Source: Clostridia bacterium (GTDB taxonomy: Bacteria; Bacillota; Sulfobacillia; RBS10-35; JADGHG01). From it: a stretch of 47,745 nucleotides of DNA. Below the pieces are notes generated by a model. It worked only from the letters and a program-made list of their open reading frames with translations. It made no database searches and was not told the DNA's origin. Where the stretch lies: positions 1 through 47,745 of the forward strand of contig JADGHG010000005.1 in NCBI GenBank assembly GCA_019689585.1. The letters run 5' to 3'. Position 1 is the stretch's first letter. Each line of letters starts with the position of its first letter. This document shows positions 8,184 to 15,766 of this stretch, in pieces. Made by a program: the position numbers and the translations under genes.

Positions 8184-9907
8184 CCGTCGCCTCCCGTCCC
8201 CGCGAGCTCGCGCCGGAGGATCTTGCCGACCGCGCTCTTCGGGAGCTCGTCTCGGAACTCGACGATGCGCGGCACCTTGTAGGCGGCGAGCTCGCGCCGG
8301 CAGTGGGCGAGGACCTGGGCCTCGTCGAGCCGGGCGCCCGCCTTCCGCTTGATGACGGCCTTGACCGTCTCGCCGCGGTAGGGGTCGGGCACGCCCACGA
8401 CGGCCGCCTCCTCCACCTCCGGCAGCGCGTAGAGGACCTCCTCGACCTCGCGCGGGTAGATGTTGTAGCCGCCGGCGATGATGACGTCCTTCAGGCGGTC
8501 GACGATGCGGAAGTAGCCGTCCTCGTCGTACGCCGCCAAATCGCCCGTGCGGAGCCAGCCGTGGACGAGGACGGCGGCCGTCTCCTCGGGCCGGTTCCAG
8601 TAGCCGCGCATCACCTGGGGGCCGCGCACCCAGAGTTCGCCCACCTCGCCCGGCCCGAGGACCCGTACGCCCTCGGGCAGGCCGAGCTCGCCCTCGGGCG
8701 GCGCGCCCGGCTCGGGGATCGTCGCCGGATCGACGACGACCGCGTCGGTGTCGGGCCAGGGCAGCCCGACGGTGCCCTCGCGCCGTTCGCCCCAGATGGG
8801 GTTGGCGTGAGTGACGGGCGACGCCTCGGTGAGCCCGTAGCCTTCGACCAGCCGGCCGCCGGTGAGCCGCTCGAACTCGCGTTGCACCTCGAGAGGGAGC
8901 GGCGCCGAGCCGCTGATGCAGGCCTCCACGCTCTTCAGGTCGCGCCGTGCGATGCCGGGCAGCCGGTTGACGCCGACGTACATCGTCGGCGTGCCGGGGA
9001 AGATCGTCACCCGGTGGCGCTCGATGGCGCGGACGGCGTCCTCGGGCGTCGGGCGGGCGAGGAGCACGAGGGTCGCCTGGCGGCTCACCCCGTAGTGCAG
9101 CACCGTGGTGAGCCCGTAGACGTGGAAGAAGGGCAGGGCGGCGAGGACGACGTCGCGCCCCGGCGGCCTCTCGCCCATCCAGGCCTGGGTCTGGACGACG
9201 TTCGCCACGAGGTTTCCGTGGGTCAGCATCGCGCCCTTCGCCGTCCCGGTCGTGCCGCCTGTGTACTGCAAGAGCGCGAGGTCGTCGGGCGCGGCGCCCA
9301 GGCCGGGCAGGTCGTCGTCCCCGCGCGGGCCGCCCGCGCCGCGGCGGAGGAAGTCGTCGTAGCGGACGGTGTCGCCCCCGAAGGCGATCCGCGGCGACTT
9401 CTGCCGGAGCGGGTAGAGCTGGCGCAGCGGGAACGGGAGCCTCTCGCGCAGCGAGGCGCACACGACGAGCGAGAGCGGGAGCTCCGAGCGCACCGAGGCC
9501 AGGCGGGGCTGGACGAGGTCGAGGCACACGGCGGCCCGGGCGCCGCTGTCGGCGAGCTGATGGGCGAGCTCGCGCGGGGTGTAGAGCGGGTTGACCCAGA
9601 CGACGACGGCGCCCGCGAGAAGCGTCCCGTAATGGGCCGAGACGGCCTGAGGGCAGTTCGGCAGGATGAGCGCCACGCGATCGCCCGGCCGGATGCCGCT
9701 CCGCGCGAGCGCACGGGCGAAGCGCACGGCCTCCTCCCACGTCTCGGCGTACGTGCGGCGCGCGCCGAAGAAGATCGTGGCCGTCTTCGCGGGCGCGCTC
9801 CGGGCCGCGTCCCGCAGGAAGGCCGGCACGGGCGCGCGCGGGTACTCGAGGCGGCTCGGCACCCCGGGCGGGTAGTGGGCGAGCCAAGGCCGGGCGGAGG
9901 CGTCCAT
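8180..9907 (-). CDS. fadD: long-chain acyl-CoA ligase (AMP-forming)
   Basis: A 575-residue ANL-superfamily enzyme that activates fatty acids to acyl-CoA via an acyl-AMP. Motifs in order: YTGGTTGTAKGAML (about 216-229, phosphate loop), GYGLTEASPV (about 356-365), RTGDLAAYDEDG (about 449-460), DRLKDVIIAGGYNIYPREVE (hinge and core) and PKSAVGKILRREL near the end with the adenylation Lys. It is the first gene of the fad operon, so its product feeds the downstream enzymes. The ATG lies only nine bases after the -10 hexamer, leaving a leader of about three nucleotides. A paralogue starts at 46071. Confidence 0.92.
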   Translation of the reverse strand: MDASARPWLAHYPPGVPSRLEYPRAPVPAFLRDAARSAPAKTATIFFGARRTYAETWEEAVRFARALARSGIRPGDRVALILPNCPQAVSAHYGTLLAGAVVVWVNPLYTPRELAHQLADSGARAAVCLDLVQPRLASVRSELPLSLVVCASLRERLPFPLRQLYPLRQKSPRIAFGGDTVRYDDFLRRGAGGPRGDDDLPGLGAAPDDLALLQYTGGTTGTAKGAMLTHGNLVANVVQTQAWMGERPPGRDVVLAALPFFHVYGLTTVLHYGVSRQATLVLLARPTPEDAVRAIERHRVTIFPGTPTMYVGVNRLPGIARRDLKSVEACISGSAPLPLEVQREFERLTGGRLVEGYGLTEASPVTHANPIWGERREGTVGLPWPDTDAVVVDPATIPEPGAPPEGELGLPEGVRVLGPGEVGELWVRGPQVMRGYWNRPEETAAVLVHGWLRTGDLAAYDEDGYFRIVDRLKDVIIAGGYNIYPREVEEVLYALPEVEEAAVVGVPDPYRGETVKAVIKRKAGARLDEAQVLAHCRRELAAYKVPRIVEFRDELPKSAVGKILRRELAGTGGDG

Positions 9908-9916
9908 CTCGATCCG

Positions 9917-9946
9917 ACTCTAGTGAATGAACGTTCATTCAGTCAA
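9917..9946 (-). promoter_or_regulatory. promoter of the fad operon
   Basis: Read on the minus strand, TTGACT (9941-9946) is a near-consensus -35 and TAGAGT (9917-9922) a -10, separated by 18 bases. The expected transcription start, about 9910, lies three bases before the fadD ATG. The FadR-like palindrome fills the spacer, so a bound repressor would block RNA polymerase. Confidence 0.7.
9924..9941. promoter_or_regulatory. FadR-like operator, perfect 18-bp palindrome
   Basis: TGAATGAACGTTCATTCA is a perfect inverted repeat. Its arms, TGAATGA and TCATTCA, equal those of the Bacillus FadR box as I recall it (TGAATGA, four variable bases, TCATTCA). It lies between the -35 and -10 of the fad promoter and between the divergent fadD and dehydratase genes. 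I saw no second full copy in the window. Confidence 0.8.
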
Positions 9947-10034
9947 GCGTCGGGCGGCGGCGCGCCTCGCCGGCGGGCCCCGATCCGGCGATAATGGCGC
10001 CTGGGGGGCGTCCAGGGCGGCTACGGCGCTCGCC

Positions 10035-11021
10035 GTGGAGGAGATCTGGCGCGCCAGCCGGCGCATCGCCGGGCTCGCCGTGCGCACGCCGCTTCTCTCC
10101 GCCCGCCGGCTCGGCGCGCGGGCCGGCCTCCGACTCTACCTCAAGGCGGAGAACCTTCAGCGGACCGGCTCCTTCAAGTTGCGGGGCGCCTCGAACAAGC
10201 TCGCGCGGCTTCGCGCGTCCGGCCGCCCAGTGGCGGGCGTCGTCACGGCCTCGTCGGGCAACCACGGCCAGGCGGTGGCCTTCGCGGCCCGCGCGTACGG
10301 CGTCCCTGCCGTGGTCGTCGTGCCCGAGGGCGCGACGGCCCAGAAGGTCGAGGCGGCGCGGGACTTCGGGGCCGAGATCGTCGTCTGCGGCCAGACGAGC
10401 CGCGAACGGCTCGCCCGCGCGGCGGAGCTCGCGCGCGAGCGCGGCTTCGCCTTCGTCCCCCCGTACGACGACCTCGACGTCGTCGCGGGCCAGGGCACGG
10501 TCGGGCTCGAGATCGCCGACGAGCTCCCCGAGGTCGAGGCGGTCCTCGTCCCGCTGGGCGGGGGCGGGCTGGCGGCGGGCGTGGCCTCGGCCCTGCGCGC
10601 ACGGCTTCCGCGCGTGCGCCTTGTGGGCGTCGAGCCCGAAGGGTCCTGCGCGCATTACCTTTCGCGCGGGGCGGGCCGGCGGGTCGAGCTCGCGGCGACC
10701 GACACGGTCGCCGACGGCCTCCGCAAGCTGGCGCCGGGCGAGCTCACGCACCCGATCGTCCAGGCGCTCCTCGACGAGATCGTGCTCGTCTCGGACGACG
10801 AGATCCTCGAGGCCATGCGGTACCTCGCGACGGACGCGAAGCTCGTCGCCGAGCCCTCGGGCGCCGTCACGGTCGCGGCGGCGCTCGCGGGGCGGGGCGT
10901 CCGGCCCGGCGAGACGGTCGTGGCGGTCGTCTCGGGCGGGAACGCCGACCCCGCCGTCCTCGCGCGGGCGTTCGCCGGACGGACCGAGGCCGCCCGGGGC
11001 GACCGGGCCTCGCCCCTCTAG
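10035..11021 (+). CDS. threonine/serine dehydratase family PLP enzyme
   Basis: A fold-type II PLP enzyme of about 328 residues, deaminating threonine or serine to the 2-oxo acid. The PLP lysine is in GSFKLRGASNK (Lys48), followed by SSGNHGQA (substrate Asn loop), PLGGGGLAAGVA (phosphate-binding glycines) and a C-terminal VVSGGN. There is no ACT regulatory domain, so it resembles short catabolic dehydratases. The GTG at 10035 is preferred: the longer frame would start at 9927, inside the FadR operator, with 36 poorly conserved residues. A GATAAT at 9990-9995 could be its -10. It could also be a serine racemase-like enzyme. It converges on the arsC-like gene, sharing CTAG. Confidence 0.85.
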   Translation: MEEIWRASRRIAGLAVRTPLLSARRLGARAGLRLYLKAENLQRTGSFKLRGASNKLARLRASGRPVAGVVTASSGNHGQAVAFAARAYGVPAVVVVPEGATAQKVEAARDFGAEIVVCGQTSRERLARAAELARERGFAFVPPYDDLDVVAGQGTVGLEIADELPEVEAVLVPLGGGGLAAGVASALRARLPRVRLVGVEPEGSCAHYLSRGAGRRVELAATDTVADGLRKLAPGELTHPIVQALLDEIVLVSDDEILEAMRYLATDAKLVAEPSGAVTVAAALAGRGVRPGETVVAVVSGGNADPAVLARAFAGRTEAARGDRASPL

Positions 11022-11386
11022 CGCCCGAAGGCCGCTTCGAACGCGTCCCGGTCCCAGCCGGCGACCGCCTTCCGCCCGTCGGTCACGATCGGCCGGCGGA
11101 GAAGCCGCGGCTCCTCGGCGAGGAGACGGATGAGCCCCTCCTCGTCCTTCGGCAGGCGGTCCGGGTGGTCGGCGAAGCCGAGCTCGCGGAAGCGGCGCGA
11201 GCGGCGCGCAAGAAGCGCCTCCGCGCCGCCCGGGAGCGCGCGCGCGATGGCGCGGAGCTCGTCCTGGCTCGGCGGCTCGCGGTAGATGTGCCGCTCGCGG
11301 AAGCCGGGCGCGTGCTCGCTGAGCCACTCGCGCGCGCGGCGGCAGGACGTGCAGTTCGGGTAGAGGAACGCGAGCGGGGAGGCCAT
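11018..11386 (-). CDS. ArsC/Spx-family thioredoxin-fold protein
   Basis: A 122-residue member of the ArsC-like thioredoxin-fold family (ArsC, Spx, YffB). A CTSC redox pair sits at residues 12-15 after the first strand (LAFLYPNC), and RRPIVTDGRKAVAGWD near the C-terminus is the conserved family end. Such proteins are arsenate reductases, Spx-type transcription regulators or uncharacterised redox proteins; no other ars genes lie nearby, so the role is open. GGGAGGTGA precedes the ATG by a few bases, and a TAGAAT -10 at 11405-11410 implies a leader of about 12 nt. Confidence 0.75.
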   Translation of the reverse strand: MASPLAFLYPNCTSCRRAREWLSEHAPGFRERHIYREPPSQDELRAIARALPGGAEALLARRSRRFRELGFADHPDRLPKDEEGLIRLLAEEPRLLRRPIVTDGRKAVAGWDRDAFEAAFGR

Positions 11387-11404
11387 CGCCTCACCTCCCG
11401 GGCG

Positions 11405-11410
11405 ATTCTA
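11405..11410 (-). promoter_or_regulatory. -10 element of the arsC-like gene
   Basis: TAGAAT on the minus strand, preceded by GG. The expected start of transcription, about 11398, leaves roughly 12 nt containing a strong Shine-Dalgarno sequence before the ATG at 11386. No clear -35 was seen. Confidence 0.45.
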
Positions 11411-11513
11411 CCGCGCGCGGCCCCGGGGCGCCGGCCGGGCCGCGCCCTGGGCGCGGCATGAACCGGGCGACTCGGCGTCGAAAGGACCGTCGCTCGGGAA
11501 GGGGAGTCGCGAC

Positions 11514-12680
11514 GTGACCTTCGCCCAGACGGCGCGCGACTGGCTTTCGGGCTTCGCCGACGAGATGGCGGCCCGCCTCAGGGAGGCGGTCGGGATCGAA
11601 TCGCCCTCCGACGACCCGGCCTCGCTCCATCGCTTCGCGGACTGGCTCTTGGAGGAGGGCCGCGCCGTCCCCGGCGCCGACGCCGCGCTCCTCCCCGACC
11701 CGGCCGGGCCGGCGGTGCGGATCGCGCTCCCCGGCGAGGGCCGACCGGTCCTCGTCCTCGCCCACTTCGACACCGTGTGGCCCCTCGGCACGCTCGCCCG
11801 GCGGCCGGTGCGCCTTGAGGACGGCCGCCTCTTCGGGCCGGGCGCCTACGACATGAAGGCCGGCCTCGTCCAGGCGCTCTACGCCCTTCGTGCGCTGGCC
11901 GAGCTCAGAGCGGACGGCCGCGGGGACGCGCCCCGGCCGCCTGTGACGCTTCTCGCCACGAGCGACGAAGAGGTCGGATCCCACCGCTCCCGGCGCCTCA
12001 TCGAGGAAGAGGCCAGGCGCAGCCGGGCCGTCCTCGTCGCCGAGCCGGCCGTCGGACCCGAAGGCCGGCTCAAGATCTGGCGCAAGGGCGTGGGCGGGTT
12101 CCTCGTACGCGTCCGCGGCCGCGCCGCCCACGCGGGCGGCGACCACGAGCTCGGTCGGAACGCGATCGAGGAGCTTGCGCGCCACGTGATCGCCCTGCAG
12201 GCGCTCACCGACTACGCCCGCGGCACGACCGTGAACGTCGGTGTCGTCCGCGGCGGGACGCGCTCGAACGTCGTGCCGGATTTCGCGGAGGCCGAGGTCG
12301 ACTTCCGCGTCGCCTCGCCCGAGGAGGGCGAGCGCCTCGTCTCCCGCGTCCGAGGCCTGGCACCGACGGCCGAAGGCTTCACCCTCGAGGTGACGGGCGG
12401 CCTCAACCGGCCGCCCCTCGAGGAGCGCATGACGCGTCCACTATTCGCCCTGGCCGTCGAGGTCGGCGCGGAGCTCGGCCTCGCCCTGGCCGGGGAGGGC
12501 TCGGGCGGGGGCAGCGACGGCAACTTCACGGCCGCCCTCGGCGTGCCGACCCTCGACGGCCTGGGCGCCGTGGGCGACGGCGCCCACGCCGACCACGAGC
12601 ACGTCGCGCTCGCGGCGATGCCCGAGCGGGCGGCGCTCCTCGCGGGGCTCGTCGTCCGGATCGGGGAGAGGCTCGCCTAG
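11514..12680 (+). CDS. M20-family metallopeptidase (glutamate carboxypeptidase-like)
   Basis: A 388-residue zinc-dependent amidohydrolase or peptidase of the M20/ArgE/CPG2 group. The metal-binding His-x-Asp lies in VLAHFDTVWPLG (about 80-91), the bridging Asp in GPGAYDMKAG (about 110-119) and the catalytic Glu pair in TSDEEVGS (about 150-157). RAAHAGGDHELGRNAIEE marks the lid/dimerisation domain, and GSGGGSDGNF lies near the C-terminus. The architecture fits carboxypeptidase G2-type enzymes that remove C-terminal glutamate or similar acyl-amino acids, but substrate is not assignable. The GTG start follows GAAGGGGAG by about 8 nt. It shares CTAG with the convergent etfA. Confidence 0.85.
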   Translation: MTFAQTARDWLSGFADEMAARLREAVGIESPSDDPASLHRFADWLLEEGRAVPGADAALLPDPAGPAVRIALPGEGRPVLVLAHFDTVWPLGTLARRPVRLEDGRLFGPGAYDMKAGLVQALYALRALAELRADGRGDAPRPPVTLLATSDEEVGSHRSRRLIEEEARRSRAVLVAEPAVGPEGRLKIWRKGVGGFLVRVRGRAAHAGGDHELGRNAIEELARHVIALQALTDYARGTTVNVGVVRGGTRSNVVPDFAEAEVDFRVASPEEGERLVSRVRGLAPTAEGFTLEVTGGLNRPPLEERMTRPLFALAVEVGAELGLALAGEGSGGGSDGNFTAALGVPTLDGLGAVGDGAHADHEHVALAAMPERAALLAGLVVRIGERLA

Positions 12681-13663
12681 GCCTGCGAGAAGCGGGCGCG
12701 GACCGCCTTGACGATCTCCGGGACGAGGGTCTGGTAGTCGCCGACGATCCCGACCTCGGCGACGCGGAAGATCGGAGCTTCCCTGTCCTTGTTGATGGCG
12801 ACGACGTGGCGGGCGCCGCCGATGCCGGCGAGGTGCTGGCTCGCGCCCGAGATGCCGACGGCGATGTAGACGGTCGGCGCGACGGACGTGCCCGTCTGCC
12901 CCACCTGCATGCTCTGCGGCACCCAGCCGGCGTCGACGGCCGCGAGCGAGGCCCCGACCGCGCCGCCCAAGGCGTCGGCGAGCTCCTTGAGCTCGCGCCG
13001 GAACGGCTCCGGCCCCCCGACGCCGCGGCCGCCCGAGACGACGACGGCCGCCTGCGCGAGCGGCACGCCCGCGCTCTCGGCCGCCTCGCGCGCGAGGACC
13101 TCGAACTCCGGCGCCGTCGGCTCGGCCGCGAGCGAGCGGACCTCGGCCTCGCCCGCGCCCTCCTCGGGGGCAGAGAAGGCGCCCGCCCGCACCGTGACGA
13201 CAGACGGCCGCGCGGCCGCACAAAGGCGTGCGACCGCCTTCCCCCCGAAGACCGGCCGGAGGAAGACCGGCTCCCCGTCTTCGACCGCGACGCCCGTCAC
13301 CTCGGTGAGCGGCGCCCCGCGCAGCCGGACGGCGAGCCTCGGCGCCCATTCGCGGCCGAAGGCGTCGGCGACCGTCACGACGATGTCCGCCTCCTCGCCC
13401 TCGAGCGCCGCGGCGAACGCGGCGGCCGCCTGGCGCGAGTCGAGGGCCGCGTCGTCCGCGACCGAGACGTGGACGACGCGGTCGGCGAGCCGGCGGGCCC
13501 TCGCGACGGCGGGGGAGCCGGTCGCGCCGCCCAAGACGATCGCCGAGAGCCCGTCGCCCAGGCCGCGGGCGAGTTCCCGCGCGGCCCCGAACGCCTCCCA
13601 CGCCGCCGGGCGCGCCTCGCCGCCCGGCGCCACCACCGCCGCCCAGAGACCCGTCTTCGTCAC
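12677..13663 (-). CDS. etfA: electron transfer flavoprotein alpha subunit
   Basis: A 328-residue ETF alpha chain. With EtfB it carries electrons from acyl-CoA dehydrogenases to the quinone pool. The C-terminal FAD-binding domain is plain: [12 protein letters not shown] (about 205-216), [18 protein letters not shown] and [16 protein letters not shown], then [12 protein letters not shown]. The GTG start overlaps the etfB stop as GTGA, so the subunits are coupled one to one. It should serve the FadE encoded at 2022-3818 even though it lies outside that operon; in Bacillus subtilis etfBA sits with lcfA-fadR. No ETF:quinone oxidoreductase is in the window. Confidence 0.95.
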   Translation of the reverse strand: MTKTGLWAAVVAPGGEARPAAWEAFGAARELARGLGDGLSAIVLGGATGSPAVARARRLADRVVHVSVADDAALDSRQAAAAFAAALEGEEADIVVTVADAFGREWAPRLAVRLRGAPLTEVTGVAVEDGEPVFLRPVFGGKAVARLCAAARPSVVTVRAGAFSAPEEGAGEAEVRSLAAEPTAPEFEVLAREAAESAGVPLAQAAVVVSGGRGVGGPEPFRRELKELADALGGAVGASLAAVDAGWVPQSMQVGQTGTSVAPTVYIAVGISGASQHLAGIGGARHVVAINKDREAPIFRVAEVGIVGDYQTLVPEIVKAVRARFSQA

Positions 13664-14448
13664 GCCGAGAGCCACCTCCGCAGCCGCTCCGCGAGCTCCT
13701 TCGCCACCTCGGCCGGCTCGCCCTCGAGGAACTCGCAGCGGCCGCCGCGCTCGGGGACGGCGAGCCCGGCGACGGAGAGGGTCGGCTCGAGCCCGACCCC
13801 GAGCTCGGCCGCTAGGATCGTCTCGACCGGCTTCCGGTGGGCGGCGACGACGTCCTTCAACTTCGGCAGGCGGAGGACGTTCGACTCGTGGTTCGTCACG
13901 GTGGCGACGGCGGGAAGCCCGGGCCGCACCCGCTCGACGCCGTCCTCGACCTGGCGCGTGAGGACGAGCCGGCCCGCCTCGTCGAACCCGGCCGCGAAGG
14001 CGAGGCCGACGAGCGGCCAGCCGAGGAGCTCTGCGAGCGCCGGTCCCACGACCCCCTGGTCCCAGTCGCCCGACTGGCGCCCGACGAGGACGAGGTCGGC
14101 GGGCGGGTCGAGCCGCTTCAGGGCTTCGGCGAGAAGCCGCGCGGAAAGGAGCGAATCGGGGCCCGGGAGCGGATCGAGGTCGACGCGCAGAGCGCGGTCG
14201 ACGTTCAGCGAGAGCGCCTTCCGCAAGGCCTCCTGGGCCGCCGCCGGGCCGAGGCTGAGCGCCGTCACGCGCACGTCCTCCCGCGCGTCCTTCAGCTGGA
14301 GCGCGATCTCGAGCGCGTTCTGGTCGAAGGGGCCGATGGCGCGCGGGAGCCCCTCCTCGCGGGGCGCGCGCCCGTCTTCGCGGATGCGGAAGCTCGCGGG
14401 CGGCATCTCCGGGTCGAGGATGTGCTTGAGGCACACGGCGACGTGCAC
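13660..14448 (-). CDS. etfB: electron transfer flavoprotein beta subunit
   Basis: A 262-residue ETF beta chain, partner of EtfA. It begins VAVCLKHILDPE, keeps the family signature around VLVGRQSGDWDQGVVGPALA (about 120-139) and the TVTNHESNVLRLPKLKDVVA segment that contacts AMP and the acyl-CoA dehydrogenase. The start is a GTG preceded by GGGAGGGGG. A TATCCT at 14504-14509 may be the -10, with a leader near 50 nt. I found no FadR-like palindrome upstream, so it may not share the fad regulator. Confidence 0.94.
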   Translation of the reverse strand: MHVAVCLKHILDPEMPPASFRIREDGRAPREEGLPRAIGPFDQNALEIALQLKDAREDVRVTALSLGPAAAQEALRKALSLNVDRALRVDLDPLPGPDSLLSARLLAEALKRLDPPADLVLVGRQSGDWDQGVVGPALAELLGWPLVGLAFAAGFDEAGRLVLTRQVEDGVERVRPGLPAVATVTNHESNVLRLPKLKDVVAAHRKPVETILAAELGVGLEPTLSVAGLAVPERGGRCEFLEGEPAEVAKELAERLRRWLSA

Positions 14449-14503
14449 GCGCGGATCCCCCTCCCGCCGGCCCCGCCCCCCGGGGGTCGGGTCGGCCGCC
14501 CGC

Positions 14504-14509
14504 AGGATA
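14504..14509 (-). promoter_or_regulatory. candidate -10 of etfBA
   Basis: TATCCT on the minus strand, about 50 nt upstream of the etfB GTG, in the short gap between etfB and the PQQ-type dehydrogenase stop. No -35 match at the expected spacing. Confidence 0.3.
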
Positions 14510-14530
14510 TCACACGGAGCCCGGCCGGCC

Positions 14531-15682
14531 TCAGCGCGACGGCCGCGCCGCCGTGAAGACGGTCACCGTCCCGGCGCCCATGTCGGCGACGTAGAGCCGT
14601 CCCGCGCGGTCGACCGCCACGGCCAGCGGATGCTCGAAGCCGGTGGCGAAGTCCTGCACCTCGAAGCGGCCCCCGGGCCTCCGGAGCGCGACGACGACCT
14701 TGCGCCCGATCGCCTCGTCGCCCGAGTTGGCGCCCCAGAGCGCGACGAAGACGGCGCCGTCGTACTCGGCCGGAAAGGCCGTGCCGCGGTACACGGCGAT
14801 CCCGTCGGCCGAGGAGTGGTCGGGGAATAGCGCCACGGGCGGCTCCGTGCCCTCGCAGTTCCGGCCGCCCCCGTCGCCCCAGCAGTCGGGCCAGCCGTAG
14901 TCGGCGCCTTCGTGGATGACGTTCAGCTCGTCCGGCACGCCCTCCGGCGTGTCGCGGCCGTTGTCCGTGGCGAAGAGCTCGCCCGTCGCCGGGTCGAAGG
15001 CGAGGCCGTAGGGGTTACGCAGCCCGCGGGCGACGACCGTGAGGTCCGTGCCGTCGAGGTCGGCCGAGAGCACGGCCGCCTCTCGCGCGAGCACGCCGCC
15101 TTCGCCGTGGTCCGTGCGCGACCCTTGCCCCCAGTAGAGCCGGTTGTCGAGGCCGACGACGACGGCATCGTTCTGGTGGCGGCCGACGGGAAGCCCGGTC
15201 ACGATGGCGTCGCGTCGGTCGGCCCGGCCGTCGCCGTCGGTGTCGCGAAGCCGCGTGATGCGCCCGCGCTCGGAGACGACGACGTCGCCGTCGCGAAGCA
15301 CGGCGACGCCGAGGGGGCTCGCGAGCCCGGTCGCGAAGGTGGCCACCTCCGCGCGCCCGTCGCCGTCTTGGTCCTTCAGCACCGCGACCCGCCCGCCGAG
15401 CTCCGTCACGTAGAGCGACCCGTCCGGTGCGAAGGCCATCGCCGTCGGCTGCGCGAGACCGTCGGCGAAGAGCGAGCGCGTGAAGAAGCGAGGGTCGTCG
15501 CCCGGCGGCCCCTCGGGGGCCGGGGGCGGCTCCGAGCCTTCGGACGCGGCCAGAGGGGGCGCCGAGGCCGACGGCCCGGCCGGTTCGGACGCCCGTTCCG
15601 GCCGCCCCGCCCAGAGGAGCCCGGCGATGACGACCGCCGCCGCGAAGAGGAGCGCAGCGGCCCACGACCCGCGTTCCCGCAC
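14531..15682 (-). CDS. PQQ-dependent sugar dehydrogenase-like beta-propeller protein, membrane-anchored
   Basis: A 383-residue protein with an N-terminal transmembrane segment (about 7-26), a Pro/Ala/Glu-rich linker to about 65, then a six-bladed propeller of the glucose/sorbosone dehydrogenase family. Recurrent blade phrases include AMAFAPDGSLYVTELGGRV, GLASPLGVAVLRDGDVVVS, GRHQNDAVVVG, GLRNPYGLAFDPATGELFAT and GFEHPLAVAVDRAGRLYVAD. Two acidic repeats, DQDGDGRAE and DTDGDGRAD, look like calcium-binding loops. The family oxidises sugars extracellularly with PQQ and calcium, but many members are untested. The GTG start is preceded by GGGGAGGGG and a TAGAAT -10 at 15704-15709. No PQQ biosynthesis genes are nearby. 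Confidence 0.8.
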   Translation of the reverse strand: MRERGSWAAALLFAAAVVIAGLLWAGRPERASEPAGPSASAPPLAASEGSEPPPAPEGPPGDDPRFFTRSLFADGLAQPTAMAFAPDGSLYVTELGGRVAVLKDQDGDGRAEVATFATGLASPLGVAVLRDGDVVVSERGRITRLRDTDGDGRADRRDAIVTGLPVGRHQNDAVVVGLDNRLYWGQGSRTDHGEGGVLAREAAVLSADLDGTDLTVVARGLRNPYGLAFDPATGELFATDNGRDTPEGVPDELNVIHEGADYGWPDCWGDGGGRNCEGTEPPVALFPDHSSADGIAVYRGTAFPAEYDGAVFVALWGANSGDEAIGRKVVVALRRPGGRFEVQDFATGFEHPLAVAVDRAGRLYVADMGAGTVTVFTAARPSR

Positions 15683-15703
15683 GTCGGCCGCCCCTCCCCT
15701 GGG

Positions 15704-15709
15704 ATTCTA
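15704..15709 (-). promoter_or_regulatory. -10 element of the PQQ-type dehydrogenase gene
   Basis: TAGAAT on the minus strand, preceded by GG, with a predicted leader of about 14 nt holding GGGGAGGGG before the GTG at 15682. It has the same arrangement as at 11405 and 37104. Confidence 0.45.
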
Positions 15710-15729
15710 CCGCCCGGCGCGCCCCGGCC

Positions 15730-15758
15730 TGGACCTCGCCGGGGGGCGCGGCTATGCT
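15730..15758 (+). promoter_or_regulatory. promoter of the metallo-hydrolase gene, near-leaderless
   Basis: TGGACC (15730-15735), 17 bases, then TATGCT (15753-15758). The ATG follows the hexamer after eight bases, so the transcript should begin about two nucleotides before it. No Shine-Dalgarno sequence lies in that space. Confidence 0.5.
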
Positions 15759-15766
15759 GGACCGCG

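Noticed and set aside
9927-10034. 36-residue N-terminal extension of the dehydratase
   Set aside because: The ATG lies inside the FadR palindrome and the extension does not resemble dehydratase N-termini.
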